A DNA stretch of 64,000 nt from Arachis hypogaea (lineage: Eukaryota > Streptophyta > Magnoliopsida > Fabales > Fabaceae), in NCBI RefSeq assembly GCF_003086295.3, contig NC_092045.1:91650693-91714692 (forward strand), in the 5' to 3' direction. The translations under genes were made by a program, and so were the position numbers. The notes beneath the pieces are model-generated. The model did no database searches, had not been told where the DNA came from, and saw only the letters and a list, made by a program, of their open reading frames with translations. Numbering within the stretch: the stretch's first letter is position 1; each line of letters opens with the position of its first letter. Below, piece by piece: positions 31,897-46,900 of the stretch.

Positions 31897-32492
31897 TAGG
31901 GTGTACATGGCTCGGGTAAAGCCGGGTTTGTCTTGACTCGAATTCGACCTTAAATAATAATCGGGTCTATTTTTGAGACCTTTACCAGTCCTAAACCCGG
32001 TGAAAACATACTACTTTTCGAGTGACACTAGAACCAGGTCTAAATCGGTGAAGTTCGGGTTTTGATAAACTTTATGTCAAAAAATTATAATACACTTATT
32101 TATAAAGAAGAAAAAAATATACTTGTTACCAAAAAGTTGATATCCATATTTGAATTTGAATTTGTTTATAAATTCTAATTTCGTGATTTTTTGATCTATT
32201 TTTTAATTCAATTAAGTGTGATTAAAAATAAAAAATAAGCTTATAATCAATATAATATAATATTAAAATTAATTTAAAATATATATACCTTTTTTAATCT
32301 TCTTAAAGTGCACAATGAGTTGAGTGAAACCGGTTTCGCATTGATCCAGACCCGACTCTAAATAATAATCGAACCTATTATTAAGACTCTTATTCGACCT
32401 TTAACTCAATAAAATCACATTAAATTAACCCCTAAAGTATTCGAGTATGACCGGACCGACCGGACCTTCAAGCTAGACCAGGTACACCCCTG
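31897..32492. mobile_element. Second non-autonomous hAT-like MITE, 596 bp, TSD ACATCACC/ACATCACT
   Basis: The left end TAGGGTGTACATGG and the inverted right end CAGGGGTGTACCTGG are inverted repeats. The flanking octamers at 31889-31896 and 32493-32500 match at 7 of 8 positions. Internal GGGTCT and CGACCT words repeat in opposite orientations. No transposase. It inserted just 10 bp outside solo LTR B, in a target that overlaps B's duplication. Confidence 0.85.
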
Positions 32493-32500
32493 ACATCACT

Positions 32501-33498
32501 TACACTAAGTTACAAAATATAAAATTATTATACATCAAATTAATTTAAATATGTTTTCAGTAATTTCTGTTAACATCATTGAATATGAAACGACTTCACT
32601 TATAATTCTATTTCAAATAAAGATTTATAAAAATTTAATTATTTGACATATAAGTTGTTGATTCATAAAATAAAATATAAAAACAAAATAATATATTATA
32701 ATAGAATGAAAGACAAATAAACAATAAAACAATTTTTTTGCTTAAAAAATAATCAAATAATGATATTAAATTTATTATTAATTAAGAGAAAATACTAGTA
32801 TAAATTATAAGACAAAGAAAGATAATAAAAGAAAGTGAAAAATCTATAAAAAATAAAATTCGAAAAATTATAACAAAAAAAATATCAATAGAATAATATA
32901 ATTCAGAGCGTTTGTAGAAAAAAAAAAAGAGTATTTCCTTTATATATATTAATTGCTATGGTGTTTAAAGTCTAGTGTTTAATTTACTAAAAAAGCTTAA
33001 AAGTCCATATTTAATTTAAAAATATAAAAACAAATAATTTTAAAATATTTGATACCTACCTTAAAAATAAATTCCACAATTTCGGCACCAAAATAAAATC
33101 ACAAGAAAATTAGCATATAAGACAGATAAAAATAGATGTTCATCACTTTGTACAAAGTTAAACAAACGAGAATAGCATGACCATGGCAACAGATGTGCTA
33201 CAAGAATAGACCTTTCTAAGGTACAGCAACGAGTTTTCTTTTTTTATGAGGATTTCTTGGAGGCCTCATTAGGACCTAGGCCATTAAGAAAATATTAATA
33301 AATTAAATTAAAAATAATACAAAAACTTCCTAGAAAATTCGATACTATTTAGGCATCAATCAACTAATACAATGATCATCTTCATATGGAGTTCATCTAC
33401 TTTATTCAGTGTACATAGCTTAGAATTTCTCACCTAATTGCAACTCTTTACAGAGTAGACAGAAGTAAACATCACAAGCATCAGTATTCTTTTTTTCT
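32501..33498. other. A/T-rich intergenic DNA
   Basis: No gene or clear repeat. It includes the probable 3' UTR of the BTB gene at its right end. Confidence 0.5.
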
Positions 33499-35429
33499 TT
33501 ACCTTGATTCAATTTCATGAGTCTCAGAGCCCCTTAAAAATGATCTGCGCCACCATATCTGGAATGCCTTACTTAGATTTGGACACTCAGTACCATGCTT
33601 TGAGAAATACCGAAACCATTCCATAAACAGCATGTGTTGTTGCTTGAGAGGCAAAGTAAGAAGTGCCTGACCCACTGCCTCTTCCAATGCCTTCATATCA
33701 AGCCCCTTTTTGCATCTCTGCAGCCACCCAAAGTCCAACAGCATTGGTTTGAACCACGCCTGAAGAAGCCCCCACCTAGCTTCCAACCGACATTGTAGTT
33801 TTCTGGTGCCGATGGCGACAAACAATGTTGCCGACACTCGACTCAGTTCGTATCTTACCATGGGAGAGGCATCATCATGCAATTTAAGTAGCTGCTGCTG
33901 ATTGGCCCATATATCAACAAAGTCTTCCGCCATTTGCCCATCAAACATGATTTCCAGCAACCAGTTGATGTTATCAACCTGTCTTGCAACACGTTCGATC
34001 AAAGGCTTGTTCATATCTTTCATCGGCAATGATTGTTCATGACGGTTGTCATCGGGTTTCCCCTCAAATAGGCTAACTAGAGAAGCGAGACACGAGTGGC
34101 AAACAGAATATAGATCCTCCTTGCTGAGGTCAGCATGGTTCTTCTCATAGACTGAGCTTTTACTTAGTAGACCCTTTACTAGTGACTTAAGTTCGTTCCT
34201 TGCATTGGCATCTGCAGAACCGGTGATAGACCAAACGAGTTGCATTGCTACATTTGGCTGTGAATCTGCTGAATCATTCAAGTAGAATCTACCTAGGATG
34301 TCCCTGGTTGTCGTATCATCGAACTTGAATCTCGTGAACAAGCTCCTCAATTTCTCTTCTTCCTCTTCAGTCCAAGGAACAGCCTCAAGGTACTTCAAAC
34401 AGGATAATACACCCCTTGTGAACTTGATGCCAGCAGCCACCTATAAACACAATCATAACAACCATGTAAGACAAATGCAGTTATTCAAACACAACCAAGA
34501 TTGTTTCCTTAGAAAAATCAAAATGTTTAAATGCAAGTTCCAATTCTCCATTTTTCTTCCTTTTAATTTCATGCCACACAATACTAAACCAGCTTATTCC
34601 CAAAACACTCAAAAAACCATACCTACCATATACTAGCTGCAAATTAAATCATCAACAAAACATACACAGAAATGAAGATAAAATATTTTACTAAAGGAAA
34701 AGAAAGTAACAACTACTCAGGTACCTCCAAAACGTCGATGGATCGAAAAACACCAATCTTAGCGAGCCTTTTGGTAACATCATCCTCGAACATGAGCTCA
34801 ATGGTTTCTCTGAACAACCCCAAGTTATCAACCTCAGGAACCTCAATCCTGCACATTTTGCTGCTACAGCCACTACCATTTGAAGTTGAACCTGAACCCT
34901 TCTTGTAATCACTTATCAAACCAGCAAAAACCTCGGAATTCGCGTACAGAACCACCGAATTCAGCTCCAAAACCATGCACCCACCATCCTTCCCTCTCAA
35001 ACACATCCTCACGTCAAAAATACCGTCTTTAGTTCCTCCGCTGCCAGAACCCTCCTCTTCCACCACCGCAGGAGGCAGCGGAGGCGGTGTCGGTGCCCGG
35101 AAGCTCCGAGATCGCAACTTGGGCTCGGAATCGATGGCCGGAGAGGGGGCGGGAGCGGCGGAATCGACGGCGGCGGGATCGGAGTCAATGGGGGATACTC
35201 TGCCGGGGGACAAGATCCTCCGAGGGTCGATCCGACCCGCCATTCTGGACCCGGATTTGGTGCTCTGGGGCGAGCTTGGGACCGAAAGATTCGGTTTTGA
35301 GAAGGTTTCAGACTTCCCCTGACGCGGTTTCGAGTAATGGGTTGAAGAATAGAAGTTGTCGGGGCTCGACGGCGGAACGGCAAAGGAGCAGCACCATGTT
35401 CGCCGGCGCCGGCGATACGAACGTTCCAT
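33499..35429 (-). CDS. BTB/POZ domain protein (At2g13690-like), 2 exons, 548 aa
   Basis: Exon 1 is 34725-35429 (235 codons) and exon 2 is 33499-34440. The 284-bp intron is GT-AG and phase 0. The start MERSYRRRRRTWCCSFAVPP matches the CCSF...PP beginning I recall for the plant At2g13690 group. Residues about 20-130 are Ser/Pro-rich and disordered. A BTB fold covers about 135-235 (FDVRMCLRGKDGGCMVLELNSVVLYANSEVFAGLI...VPEVDNLGLFRETIELMF). Exon 2 is the plant-specific helical region (LSCLKYLEAVPWTEEEEEKLRSL, ARQVDNINWLLEIMFDGQMAEDFVDIW, RLEARWGLLQAWFKPMLLDFGWLQRCKKGLD). Many plant BTB proteins act as CUL3 substrate adaptors; for this group that is only an inference. Looks intact. Confidence 0.9.
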
Positions 35430-36408
35430 CGAAATGGGGTTTCAAAAAACCGATAAAGGTCGAAAATTGAAGAGTTGTGACTGAATGGGTAAAGTGGGTG
35501 CTCTGTTTTTTATGTTTGGAGCTGAAGAGTGAGGAGCAGGAGCATCATATCATGGTCATGCTCTGTTAAATGTTATAGTTGTTATTTTCTTTCCTTGGAA
35601 CGGGTGTTATTTACTTACTTTCTTGGGAATTGTGTTTTTTATTTTATGGGTTTTGTTTGGTTGTTTTTGTGTTCCGGTGAAGAAATTGAGGAAATAGTGC
35701 TTAGCATCTGCAAGCTGTGACCTTTTAATTAATCTGGTTTAGTGGTGTGTTTTAGGCTTAGGGGGTTTTGTGATTCTGTTTGTATGAGTTGTAATGTTAG
35801 TTTGGAATTTAAGGAGGAAAAGAAAAAAGCGACCGAAGTGAGGGACAGATGATGATGAATGATGAAAAGTAGTACTACTCTATTACTGAGGTGGCCCCAT
35901 CAATAGCATCGTTTTGGGGAATTGTTTTGTTATATTATATAAATATAAATAAAAAAAAATCAATTAATGTATTTATGCTTTTTTGCCTTGTTTGTTGCTT
36001 GTTGGTCAGGGATGGCATAATCTCCTTTCGGACTCCAATCCAATCATTCATTCCATTAAAGGGATAGATAAGATTTTGCTTTTCTTTACGTTCAATGTTT
36101 TATTTTCTTCTGTTTAGTTGCTTCACCCCTATTGTCTGTTTGTTACGCACAGACCCGCAAAGTTAAATGATGCGAATGCGATGATGAGATTCTTGCGGTG
36201 CTTCTTCAGCAAGTGTTTTTAACTTTTTATTCAATTTTAACTTAACTAATAATTTTACTTTTTAATTTATTATTGAGTATCGTACTGTATGAAAGCTATT
36301 GGTTTACTTTAAACAAATAATACATTACTTATTATTATGTTATGATACATTTTAAGTGTCTTATTATCCTCTCGAGACCAATGAGATGTTGTTTTAGTAT
36401 AATTTTCT

Positions 36409-36456
<48 letters not shown>

Positions 36457-37164
36457 TGGGTTTGCTAATTGACTCTTTTGAACAATATAAGTTATATAAA
36501 GCCTGTTTGTGTTTTCCTCCCCCTTTTACGGGTAAAGGTTCAATCCAACTATATTTGCAAAAACAGGTTAATTGATACATGGTTTGCTTGCAGTAATAAT
36601 AGAGTTATGATATAAAAAAATTTATAAGTAATTTTCAACGTATTATTTACCACTAATTAATTATATGCTATTATTCAATAAAAAAATTGCTATAAGCTAA
36701 TATTATCATGAAGATTTGGTCAACAAACTTTTGGAGAATTCTCATTTTTCATTGAGTTACAAACACCCCACAAATAAAACTTGCCCTTCTGACTCTAAAA
36801 GCTGAAAAGTCAGAATTAGGAATATTAGAGTACAGAATCAATAGGGTACATACAAAAGTTCACATTCAATTCTTCCTTTCCTAAAATTAAAAAGAATAAC
36901 AAGAATGAAGAATTGAAGATGAAATTTTATGATACTTTAGAATCAAGATATAATTCTTTTGCAATAAAATAATTTATGAACAAAATGCTGGCTGAACTCC
37001 CCCTCCAAAAACCATGACTCAACTGGCCATTTCTACAATACAATAATCTAACCGCAGCATGTGCTCTTTGATCATGTAAATTTGTTTTGATTTCCCAATT
37101 TGCATGTACTCTTATCTCATATTCTGTCAGCAACAATTTGCCACAAAGGTGTTTGGATGATTCT
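35430..37164. other. Intergenic DNA between BTB and callose synthase genes
   Basis: It holds the BTB upstream region and the 3' flank of the callose synthase gene. A (TA)n run of about 43 bp lies at 36411-36453. Frames antisense to BTB exon 1 (34975-35470) reflect GC-rich coding DNA and are not genes. Confidence 0.6.
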
Positions 37165-40100
37165 TTACTTATTCTTCTTACCGCCAGATAAAATACGCTG
37201 GATTTGAAGCCCTCTACTGAAAGCTTGGTTGAATAGAAGCCTAGTTTGAAATTCTGATACAAAAGGGAACCATGCCAATACAGCAACAGGTGCAAAGATA
37301 ATAACTCCCATCAGATATTCGTAGCCTTTTGCTAAAGCTTTGACAGAACTCCACATTCTTATGGCCTTCACAATAGGCCTGCATGCTTGTGCTATCTGCA
37401 CATGTTAAGATGCATTCTAAGTACATGGATCATAAGGGAACAAAAAATGGTTTAGACTTTGTATTCTATACCAAGCATATTCACATTTTCACTCTAAGAA
37501 TGTATTTGGTATCTCATGACAAAAATACAGAGACATTAAGATAATGGGGACAAAGACAAGACAGAAACATTGTAAGAGGGTTGTATCTAGTTGCGTGAGT
37601 TCTAAAAGAGTACCTGTACAAGAGCCCAGCCTGTTGGAAAAAAGGCTAAGAGGCTGGCAAATATGTCAGTAACGGTGAGACCTAGCAAGACAAACATTAA
37701 GGTAAAGGCGACAACGGTTCCAACAAATAGGAAGAATTTGAGAAGACGGAACATCAATTGGAAGTCTGCGCTAAACTTCTTGCTTCCCAAGGACACAATC
37801 TGCAGTTTCCATGCCACCAGTAAATGATATCAGTATTAAGATAAAGGAAAGAAAAACGCTGCTAATCTTTCAAAATGATGATACTGACCTTCAAGGTGAT
37901 CATGATAGCTACTATGACAAGCCAGGACAGACCGTAAACCTGCAAGGAAAATTGCATATGAACAAGTTAACATATTTCAGGCACTACCAATTACCAGAGT
38001 GAAGTATACTATTTTGTGCCAGTACATGCATGAAAATGCAAAATAAAAGGTACTTAGAATAATTACCACAATGCTCTTGTCGCCTCTTGATATATGGAGC
38101 TGATACACAATGCCATATTGATAGACAAAGAAACGCAGGGCTAGGAAACACTCCCAAAACCTTCCCATGAACCCAGTGTATTGCAAATGCTCTTGTTCCT
38201 CATCCCACCATGATTCCCAGCTTTTATTTCCAGGAACACCAATGCCACCTCGGCTACTTATCCATTTCTTCCAGTCATCCCAGTCTTCAACTATCTTCTG
38301 CCACTCAAATCCAGATGGATTAAAAAGGAAAGGAGCAAACAGCCAAGAACAAACCAAGAACCACATTGACCATGAAAGGAAAGCGTAAGCTCCACCAATT
38401 GCTGCCGAACCATAAGCCCTGTAAACTATGAGCAATATTAAAAGCTCAATCCCTTTCACAAAGTGACTCCTAGAGTACAGCCTGTAATTCTCAGCAAACT
38501 TCTCGTGGCGAACAACGAAGCCACGACCAGTTGCTCTGTACTTTGCACCTCCGTGAAGAAGAGTGCGTCCGTAGTAGTGCAACTTGGTTCCAAGAGAGAA
38601 AGTGAAGAAAACGGGTGCTAGCTGCAACTGCATTATTATCATCTCTCCCATAGCGGATCTGAAACCTCTCTCAAGTCCTATTTCCATGATCATGGGCAAA
38701 GTCATTAATAGCCCTATTTGAACAAGGGATTGTGAAGCCATTATTGCCCTCAGTGCCTCATCTCCCCTTCTATTTGCCAACTTAACTATTGCAGCCTCAA
38801 GTCCACTCAGTGACAGGTAAAGTTTGCCATACAAGAATGCATAAACAGTGAGGGCCACAACCTGTGAATGAATACAAGAAATAATTTAATGTCATATGCA
38901 TACGGGACCAAAAAAATTTTTCTTTCTTCTGGATGAAATGACCATTACCATTGAGCTGAAGTAAAATCCAATAGATGTGAAATAGAATGATAGCATGCGG
39001 AAAAAGTCGAAACGATGCCCCAGCCTGTAGACATCCCTGCTAAGTGTCTGTTCTCCATTACCACAGGCCACCTTTGCTTCAAAGAGTGAGATTTGATTGA
39101 GACCAACATCTCTACCCTTTCCAACTTGGATGTATTCATGATGAGTAATGTTTCCACGCCTTAGTGTGGAGTTGAATCCTGTTTTCAGGTAAAAGACATG
39201 CACGTGATGCAGCATAGAGGAAGGAATATAAAAGTAAAAAAATACTATATATAGTGCTAAGAAACATGTTACAAGAATTTTACCAGCAAAAATGTCTTCA
39301 CTAAGATTTATTACACGAGAAGCCTTGCTGATACCTCCACGGGTGATATGGAAAATTCTATCAAAAACATCAGGATGACCATAGTGGAACCGAACCCTGC
39401 AATTGGACAAGGAAAATGGAAAGAAAAGAAACATTTATTTGAGGGTCTACATATTTTGCATTCATTTCCCTTTTAAAGTAAATTATTGTCTCATGTTTGG
39501 ATGAGTTCTACTTACTTTAGGGGTCTTGCAAGAACTCTTTGGCCAATAGTGACAAAACTTGTTTCTTGATTTGACATAAACCAAGCCAAGGAAGAAACAC
39601 TGCACACAAGAGACAAAATTTTATATAATATAGAAATTATAACTTGATGCAGTGGTCACCAACAGTAAACATGGAAAATAATTCTTCGTACCTGCCAGTG
39701 AAGATATGCTCACGAACACCTAGTATAGTAGGTCGACGAACGCCATGATCCTCATTAAATTCTTCTAGAAGGTTACGCATTTTCAAAGCTTCTTCCAAGT
39801 AATTATCCTAGAAAGAATATGTCCAGTGTGAATTTTATTATATAGCTTCAAAGGTTACATAATATAATGCTATATATACCTGGTTCATGTCAATTGTTTG
39901 AAGAGCTTCCCCTCTAGTGAAAATGATAGCATGATTTTGATTTTCAGGTTTTCCTTCTCCTATCTTGGGTGGACCTGGCAATTTTATTCTATATATTTCC
40001 TGTATAATACAAACATAAGTCCTAATGAAGTTAACCAAGCATAAGTAAATTACTAAAGGTATTATTATATAAGAGAATTTACCTGGTCATGGTTGTCCAC

Positions 40101-43100
40101 AGCTTTGACTAGCACAGAATAATAAACCTTCTGTACTTTTCCGGCTTCTCTTTCTTCAACTTCATCAATATAAGCCACACGAAGGGAAGGATTGCTACAA
40201 AAATTAAGAACCGTATGTAATTTTCTTAAATTAAGTGAAATGAAAATTCCAAATGGACTAACTTCGAATTTATCAGTTGGAGAACAATGACATACTTAAC
40301 CATCAAATTCAATATGTCTGTTGCCCGGCGGTCTCCGCTGCGCTTCTGATTACCATAGATCTGACACGTGGCGACATATGTGAATTTCATGTCAGCAACA
40401 GCTTCGATACTGGCATACAGAGATCTCTTACTCTTCTTATCTTCCTCGGATGGAACAGTAACAGCCTTATAGCCATTCAGTATCTCTGTCCACAAGTAGC
40501 AAAAAACTTAAACAATCATCTTGGCACATAACTAACTGCCTTGCCAATAATATTGTTGAAGACTGGTATCTTAATAATAACAAGAAATATTTTGATGCAG
40601 AAGTTTATATTTGCTGTCATATATAGTATAGTTTTGTATAAATAAATGTTACTAATGTCTAGTCTTTTCAAATGTATGGGCAATACTTCTTTATGGGGTT
40701 AAAACTTGGTCAATAGTTGAGGACTGCTAAACAAAGCTTTTTGTCTCTACAAAAATGTACGAAAATGTGGATGAAAGATGGCTGTAGTGTTTAACTCTAT
40801 TCATGGCTATATAAAAATTAAAAGAGTATCCATTCTTACCCCTTTCATTAGCCATATCAAGAAAAGCTTGGAGCTTAAGAGCTCGCCTGTAGTACATCAT
40901 TCCCCTAACTGCATTAATTTATAGGAACAAGAAGAAAAATTATTAGTTGATCAAACCTTGCATATGGGAAGGAAAAGGGAGGGACACCATTGTATATATA
41001 CCTGTCCGGCAAAGAGTTTGTCCTCTTAACGAGGCCCAGTGACGTAATTGCAACACATTCTCCTCTTTCTCCCAGACCTCGCTATCTTTCTTGCAATCAA
41101 GTCGCTCCATGAAGTTGTTCCATTCATCTATAAATACACTTCTTAGGCAATCTTTCCTCTTTAGAAAAAAAACAATGAAATCAAACTAATTGTATAGAGT
41201 AAGCTATTCCTACCAGGGTAGATCTTTTGCAGGTAATATATGATTGACACACCATCCTCATTTTCAACCTCAAGGTCATTCTTGGAATAGACAGTCTCTT
41301 CACTATAGTATGGAGTCATGACACTACAAAGAAAAACCAAAATGTTCTTTAATACATACGAAGGCACTGTACAACTTCAGAAATACAACAGCGCCATGGG
41401 CTGTTGCACAAGAAATAAGCATCACAAACCTGAATGAGAGCATTTTGCGAACCCTTGGAGCACGCGGCATATCCATGAACAATGAATTGGTGAAGAATGT
41501 AATCCTTCTGCGTGCCTCAAGGTTTGTTGGGACCTCCATAGCAGACTCCTTCACTGTCAAAAGTAAATGCAGGCGTCTAATCTGAAACAACAACGGTTCG
41601 TGACTCATGAGTTATAGAAGCATCTCTTAGTCAAAATATAACCTATGAGAGAGTAATTTTCCTCTGATTTTATGATAGCATCACTAATTAATTACCTGTT
41701 CCTCCCATTGTGCTGTAAGCACAGGAGGGAAGTACACGGCCGGTCTTGCATCAGTACCAGCAAAAAGTTGCCTTCCAGTGTCCTTGCTACTATGATTAAG
41801 TTCTGCTAACTCACTGATGAAAATCACACCATGCAAAAGCAAGCATTGTTACTTTTTAGTGAAAGTGGTGCAAGTATAACTACATTCCAAGTTTAGAGTA
41901 GCAATTAAGTGTCAACCAACCTAATGTCATTCACCATCATATCACGGGTAAATACTTCTAAAATATCTTGCAATAAGACTACCACTGTTCCTCGCTTCGA
42001 AGGATCTGCATCTTTCTGTAACCATAAAGGAATGTGTAAGTTTCCAAAAAATATAGCTACAGAGATGAAACTATTTAAGAATTAAGACTAAAATAAAGTG
42101 AAGATACTAAAATGATTGGTTTTCCTATGAATGACTTACCAAAATTTCAACAAGCTCAACAAATTTCTTACAAAGGTTGGGCAAAAATGCCATTCGGAAA
42201 TTTGTAAGAAGGGTATTCTTGGAGATGCTGTTCTCAACTTCCTTGAAGATCACGGAGATTGTCCTGTGTCATCATAATGAATTCAGATGTACTTTCAAAA
42301 ATTTGATGCTTATGAAATTTCTATAGCTTCAATTCTAGGTTAATCAAGAATAACAACAAAAGAAGCTTATGTCAAATTTTGAATTAATGTGGTTCAACCT
42401 AAAATTTGATCAAGCAAGTAATTCCTAAAATAACGTGGGGGATATCATATCTGATATCATGAAACGTAAACATAAATGGCCAAAGGTCAACTAATAAATA
42501 ACCAAAAAGGTCAATAGATAAGATTCAAAAAGTTACCTTTTCTCAAGGTCACCAACCACCAAAGTATTTAGAACATTCTTAAAAGCTTCATAGCATTCAA
42601 TGACAGCACATTTCATATATTCATCATGACAAATGCGCTTCCAAAGATCAGAGTCCTTTCCATGAAATTGAGCTGCCATATCTAGTGCTACAGCAATCTA
42701 CAAAGGTATAACATCGAATTAATTAGAGGAAATAGTAACACATAAACCTTCCCAAAAAATGTAAATGAATAATAAATTAAAAGAAAATCCCACTGACCTT
42801 GCTTGCAAGCAAAAATGGTGGCCATTGAATTATTTTCAAGCTAGGGTCTAATGAGTAAGGAACCATCAAAAGATCCATCTCCCTGCAGTGATGTGAACTG
42901 AGAGGTTAGACCCCAATAAGTGATTTTGCAAATAGCTAGAGTTTGGTTCTAAGGGCTTGCCTATCACTTATGATATCTTCCTCACGGAAACTACAGATAA
43001 TTTCATTCCATAATTGAGCAAATTTAGCAGCTTCAACCCTTCTACTGGGAGTAACCTGTAAAAGAATGGAAACATAAGTGAACATAAATGATTACATTAG

Positions 43101-43858
43101 TTTCATGTAGTTAGTTGCCAATGAAAATGATAGAAACCTCAGCAAAACGCTTTGACAAAGAGAATCTCCTCTTCTGGTTTTTGTCAGTAGGGACCAAGAA
43201 TGCGTTAAATGCGCCGGGCAATGACTGAAACCGTGATCTTAGCATGGTCAAAGTTCGAATCTGCAGAAAATGGAAATGGAAATTTGAGTTTTTTACACCT
43301 TGAAGACCTTTAAATTTGAATAATAAGCATGTATAATCATGATTCAGTACTTCATGCACCAAAATGGATAATACAAATTTCTTGATAAAATAAGTTGAAT
43401 CTTTTGTATGCACAAAAATGAAGAAAATAAATAAAGTAGTTTAATATGAAATTCTTTCCACATCTAGGAAGCTAGCTAGAAATAAAGTTAAAGTGATAAT
43501 TACCTCTCCTAAACGATCAAAGGCTCCAACAACACCACCAGACAAAGTTGAGAAAATGGCATACCAAATTTGAGTGTCCATGAAATAGACCTGTATATTC
43601 ATAAATGTGAACTGAGATGTTGCCATGACGTGAATAATGAGAATAATGATTTATCTTCTTAATTGATTTTCTTAAACATCCTCCTAATTATTAAATAAAA
43701 AAAGAATTGGTTATTCTCTAAAACTTTAAGACATCAATTTTTATGAGTTTTAAATATTTCATTAACGTAACCAGAAAAGTATAGGATACACACCAGCACT
43801 ACAGGTGACCAGAGTGCAATGACTGCACCATAGTTATGTGTAACTGCACATTTAGCAA

Positions 43859-43936
<78 letters not shown>

Positions 43937-46900
43937 TAGACTAGACCAATAGATCTCAGATGAACTAATTATAGCAGAAACATTAAAAAGAAGAAAGTAT
44001 ACCATTAGGGAAAAACTCATGCCAAGCATAATCAACATGGCGAATCCTCATTATCTCCTTAGTTGGCTCCACTAGAGGTTTAATCTGAAGTGGCAAAAGT
44101 CACATAGTTTAAAAGAGCGAGAATGAATTAGCGAACATAAAAGGTGAGTACACCGCTACTCTTAAAAAATAATAATAATAATAAAAAAATCACATGTAAA
44201 TCTATAAAAATTACCTGGATGAAATAGCTAAATGCCACTTTGGAAGCCAAAAGAAGCAGCCAAAAGAATGTGTACCTAAAAATCAAAACCAAAATTAGTT
44301 CAATGGTGAGATAAATTTCTAGTGGAAAACTGGAATAAGATGGTGTCCTGAAAAGCTCACCTAAAGAGAGAAAATTGACTCTCATGCATTCCTCTTCCAA
44401 CATAGATTCTTGGCTGCACAGGTTGAAGAATCACTCAGAAAATAATTAATGCAGGCGCTATACCCAAAGATTACAAATTGTTCAATAAAATGTTCATATA
44501 ATTATTTTTAGGCCACACATATAATAGTCCCTTGTAATCTTCATATTTTTTAAAAGTGAATGAAAATAGTAGTTTCCTACCTGAGCCCACCACATGAAGA
44601 ATCTTACAATACGCCAGTCTGAGTTTTCAATCCAACGCCTGAGCATTGGGAAGAAGAAGAGAAATACTGTCAATGCATTGGGAAGCAAGTACACTGCAAC
44701 TGCCAATAAATACAATTGTGGAAGGCCCTTTGTATCACCCAAGAACGAAAGTATCTTCGTGATAAACTCTGGGACATTATTATTATTCTCGAAGGAACCA
44801 ATATACAACAGTGGAAGAACTATGACCCAAAGTATGCTAACAATTATTTTCAGTAAAAGCCGTAGTACATTAGTGAATCTCCAACGATGATACCCAGGAA
44901 AGTTCAGAACCAAGTCCAAGATACCTAAGACAAAACAAATGAAGCAAGGAGGAACATTTGATGTGAGATGATAGATATATGACATATATTTGCATGGAAA
45001 ATAATAGTAGCTTTGTTCAAGTAAGACTTCTTGCTAATTAATTAATTAATTAATTAATTAATTCTTCTGATAGTTTCATGTGAAGTTTAATTAATTTGCA
45101 TGAAGGTAGCGCTTCATACCTTGTAGTAAGCGTAGTATGGCTGCTGTGATGAATATACTAGAGAGTTTGAATAAGAGTGGTTTTTGAAAGAGTTCGTTCA
45201 ATTGAGTATTGTTCCACGAAATAATAATCATAACCTGTAACAAGAATAAGAACCAAGTGTTTTAGGCCTTACGAGAAAAATATCTACTTTGTAATAAGCT
45301 CATTTCCGTTCTCTATATATACATACCTGCAACGCCATTATATAGAATGTCCAGAGACGATCAAAACTGCGAAAGATGTGCCAGAATGAACGGCTCTCAA
45401 CAAAATTTGATTTGCCCGTTTTCCCAGCTTTCTTACGAGCACCGTGTCTTCCCTGATATATAAATATGCATGGAATTTCAATATTAGAATTGAACCAAAA
45501 CTACGTATTTTACATTTGCTTCCATATTAATATATGGAAATTAATATCAATGAGATATACCTGTGACACAAATGTGGACTTGAAAAAATCACCATCATCA
45601 CGCATGGGCCATCCAAGCGAAAAACAATCAGGTGACCTGAATGTATGTATATAGAATAATGCAATTATCCCAAAGTTAAAGCCAAAAAAGAAAAGAAAAG
45701 AAACTATTAACTACAAAATGAAATAAGAAAAATAAAGCTAAATGTGCTACCAGAAATACTCATTTAGATCATCATAGTTGCACCATGATGAGTGGGGTGC
45801 AGTTCCATTTTTACCCCGCTGTGCTTCATTTTCAATAACTCGGTATATGGGAGTTACAACTTTGCGAAGGAATGACTCATCCTCACCACCATAGGAAGGT
45901 TTGATATTTTCACCAGTGACAATGCTAACATTTCCGGCCAATAGACCGTTAAGTTCATAGGCCATCTGATATTATAGTTGGATTCTGTTAGTACTTTGTA
46001 GAACATTACTGTAGCTTCTAAAATTATTTGAAAACTCAGACAGTAGTAGTGTAAAGACTGAAGAGAAAAAAAATATAAAAATGTGTACTCACATTGTGAA
46101 ATATATAGCATAGGCACTCTGGCATGAAACGAAGATTGGAAGCTTCACCCCATATGAGAAGATATAACCCCATATATAGCAGCTTTCTCTGCTGTATCTC
46201 TTGCTGACCTTGCTGGGGGAGTCTGTGTCAAATAACAAGACAAGAACATTTTTATGCAAAGTTAATTTTGTCGGGAAAAAAACGAAAAAAGAAAAACAGA
46301 TCTGTTATATTTATATGTATGTTACCGTAAACTATGTTTTCTTCCTAAAAACTTGCACCAATTCTTGTAATTCTTAAAGAGTTCATTCATCTTTTCGTCA
46401 ACAGCCCGGTCATCCAACTGTAATAATTGTTCAACAAAAACAAAAGTGTGTGTCAACCTGATGTAAGTGAAAATAGAGTATAATAAATAATAACCAAGTT
46501 TAATTAGTTGTTATTTATTTGTTATTCAAATAAAGGAGAGGGTAGGTGCCTTGTTGAGAGGCTCAGGTTTTGGATTGAGCCTTATATGAGAGTTAGCAAG
46601 AAGCAGAATCAAGTGCTCTCTTTGGTTCCTGACATTGTCCTTCTGGAAGCCAAACATGGCTCTAAGCCAATCAAGCAAGTCCAAATCCCCACTTCTCTGC
46701 CTGTGTTGCTCGAACGTACTTGGCCAGTTCAACCCCCGGGTGTTCCACAGAGCAGAAACTGCTGCCTTAATCTACCAACACCACCAAGGAACAAATCAGC
46801 ACAACATTTACAAATAAACAAAACATCAAACACATGGTGCGCATATGGATACCTCTTCCAGCTGCATAATTTGCTGAGAAGCCCCAGCAGAATCCAATGG

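Noticed and set aside
34975..35470. Frames on the + strand opposite BTB exon 1
   Set aside because: Antisense shadows of GC-rich coding DNA.
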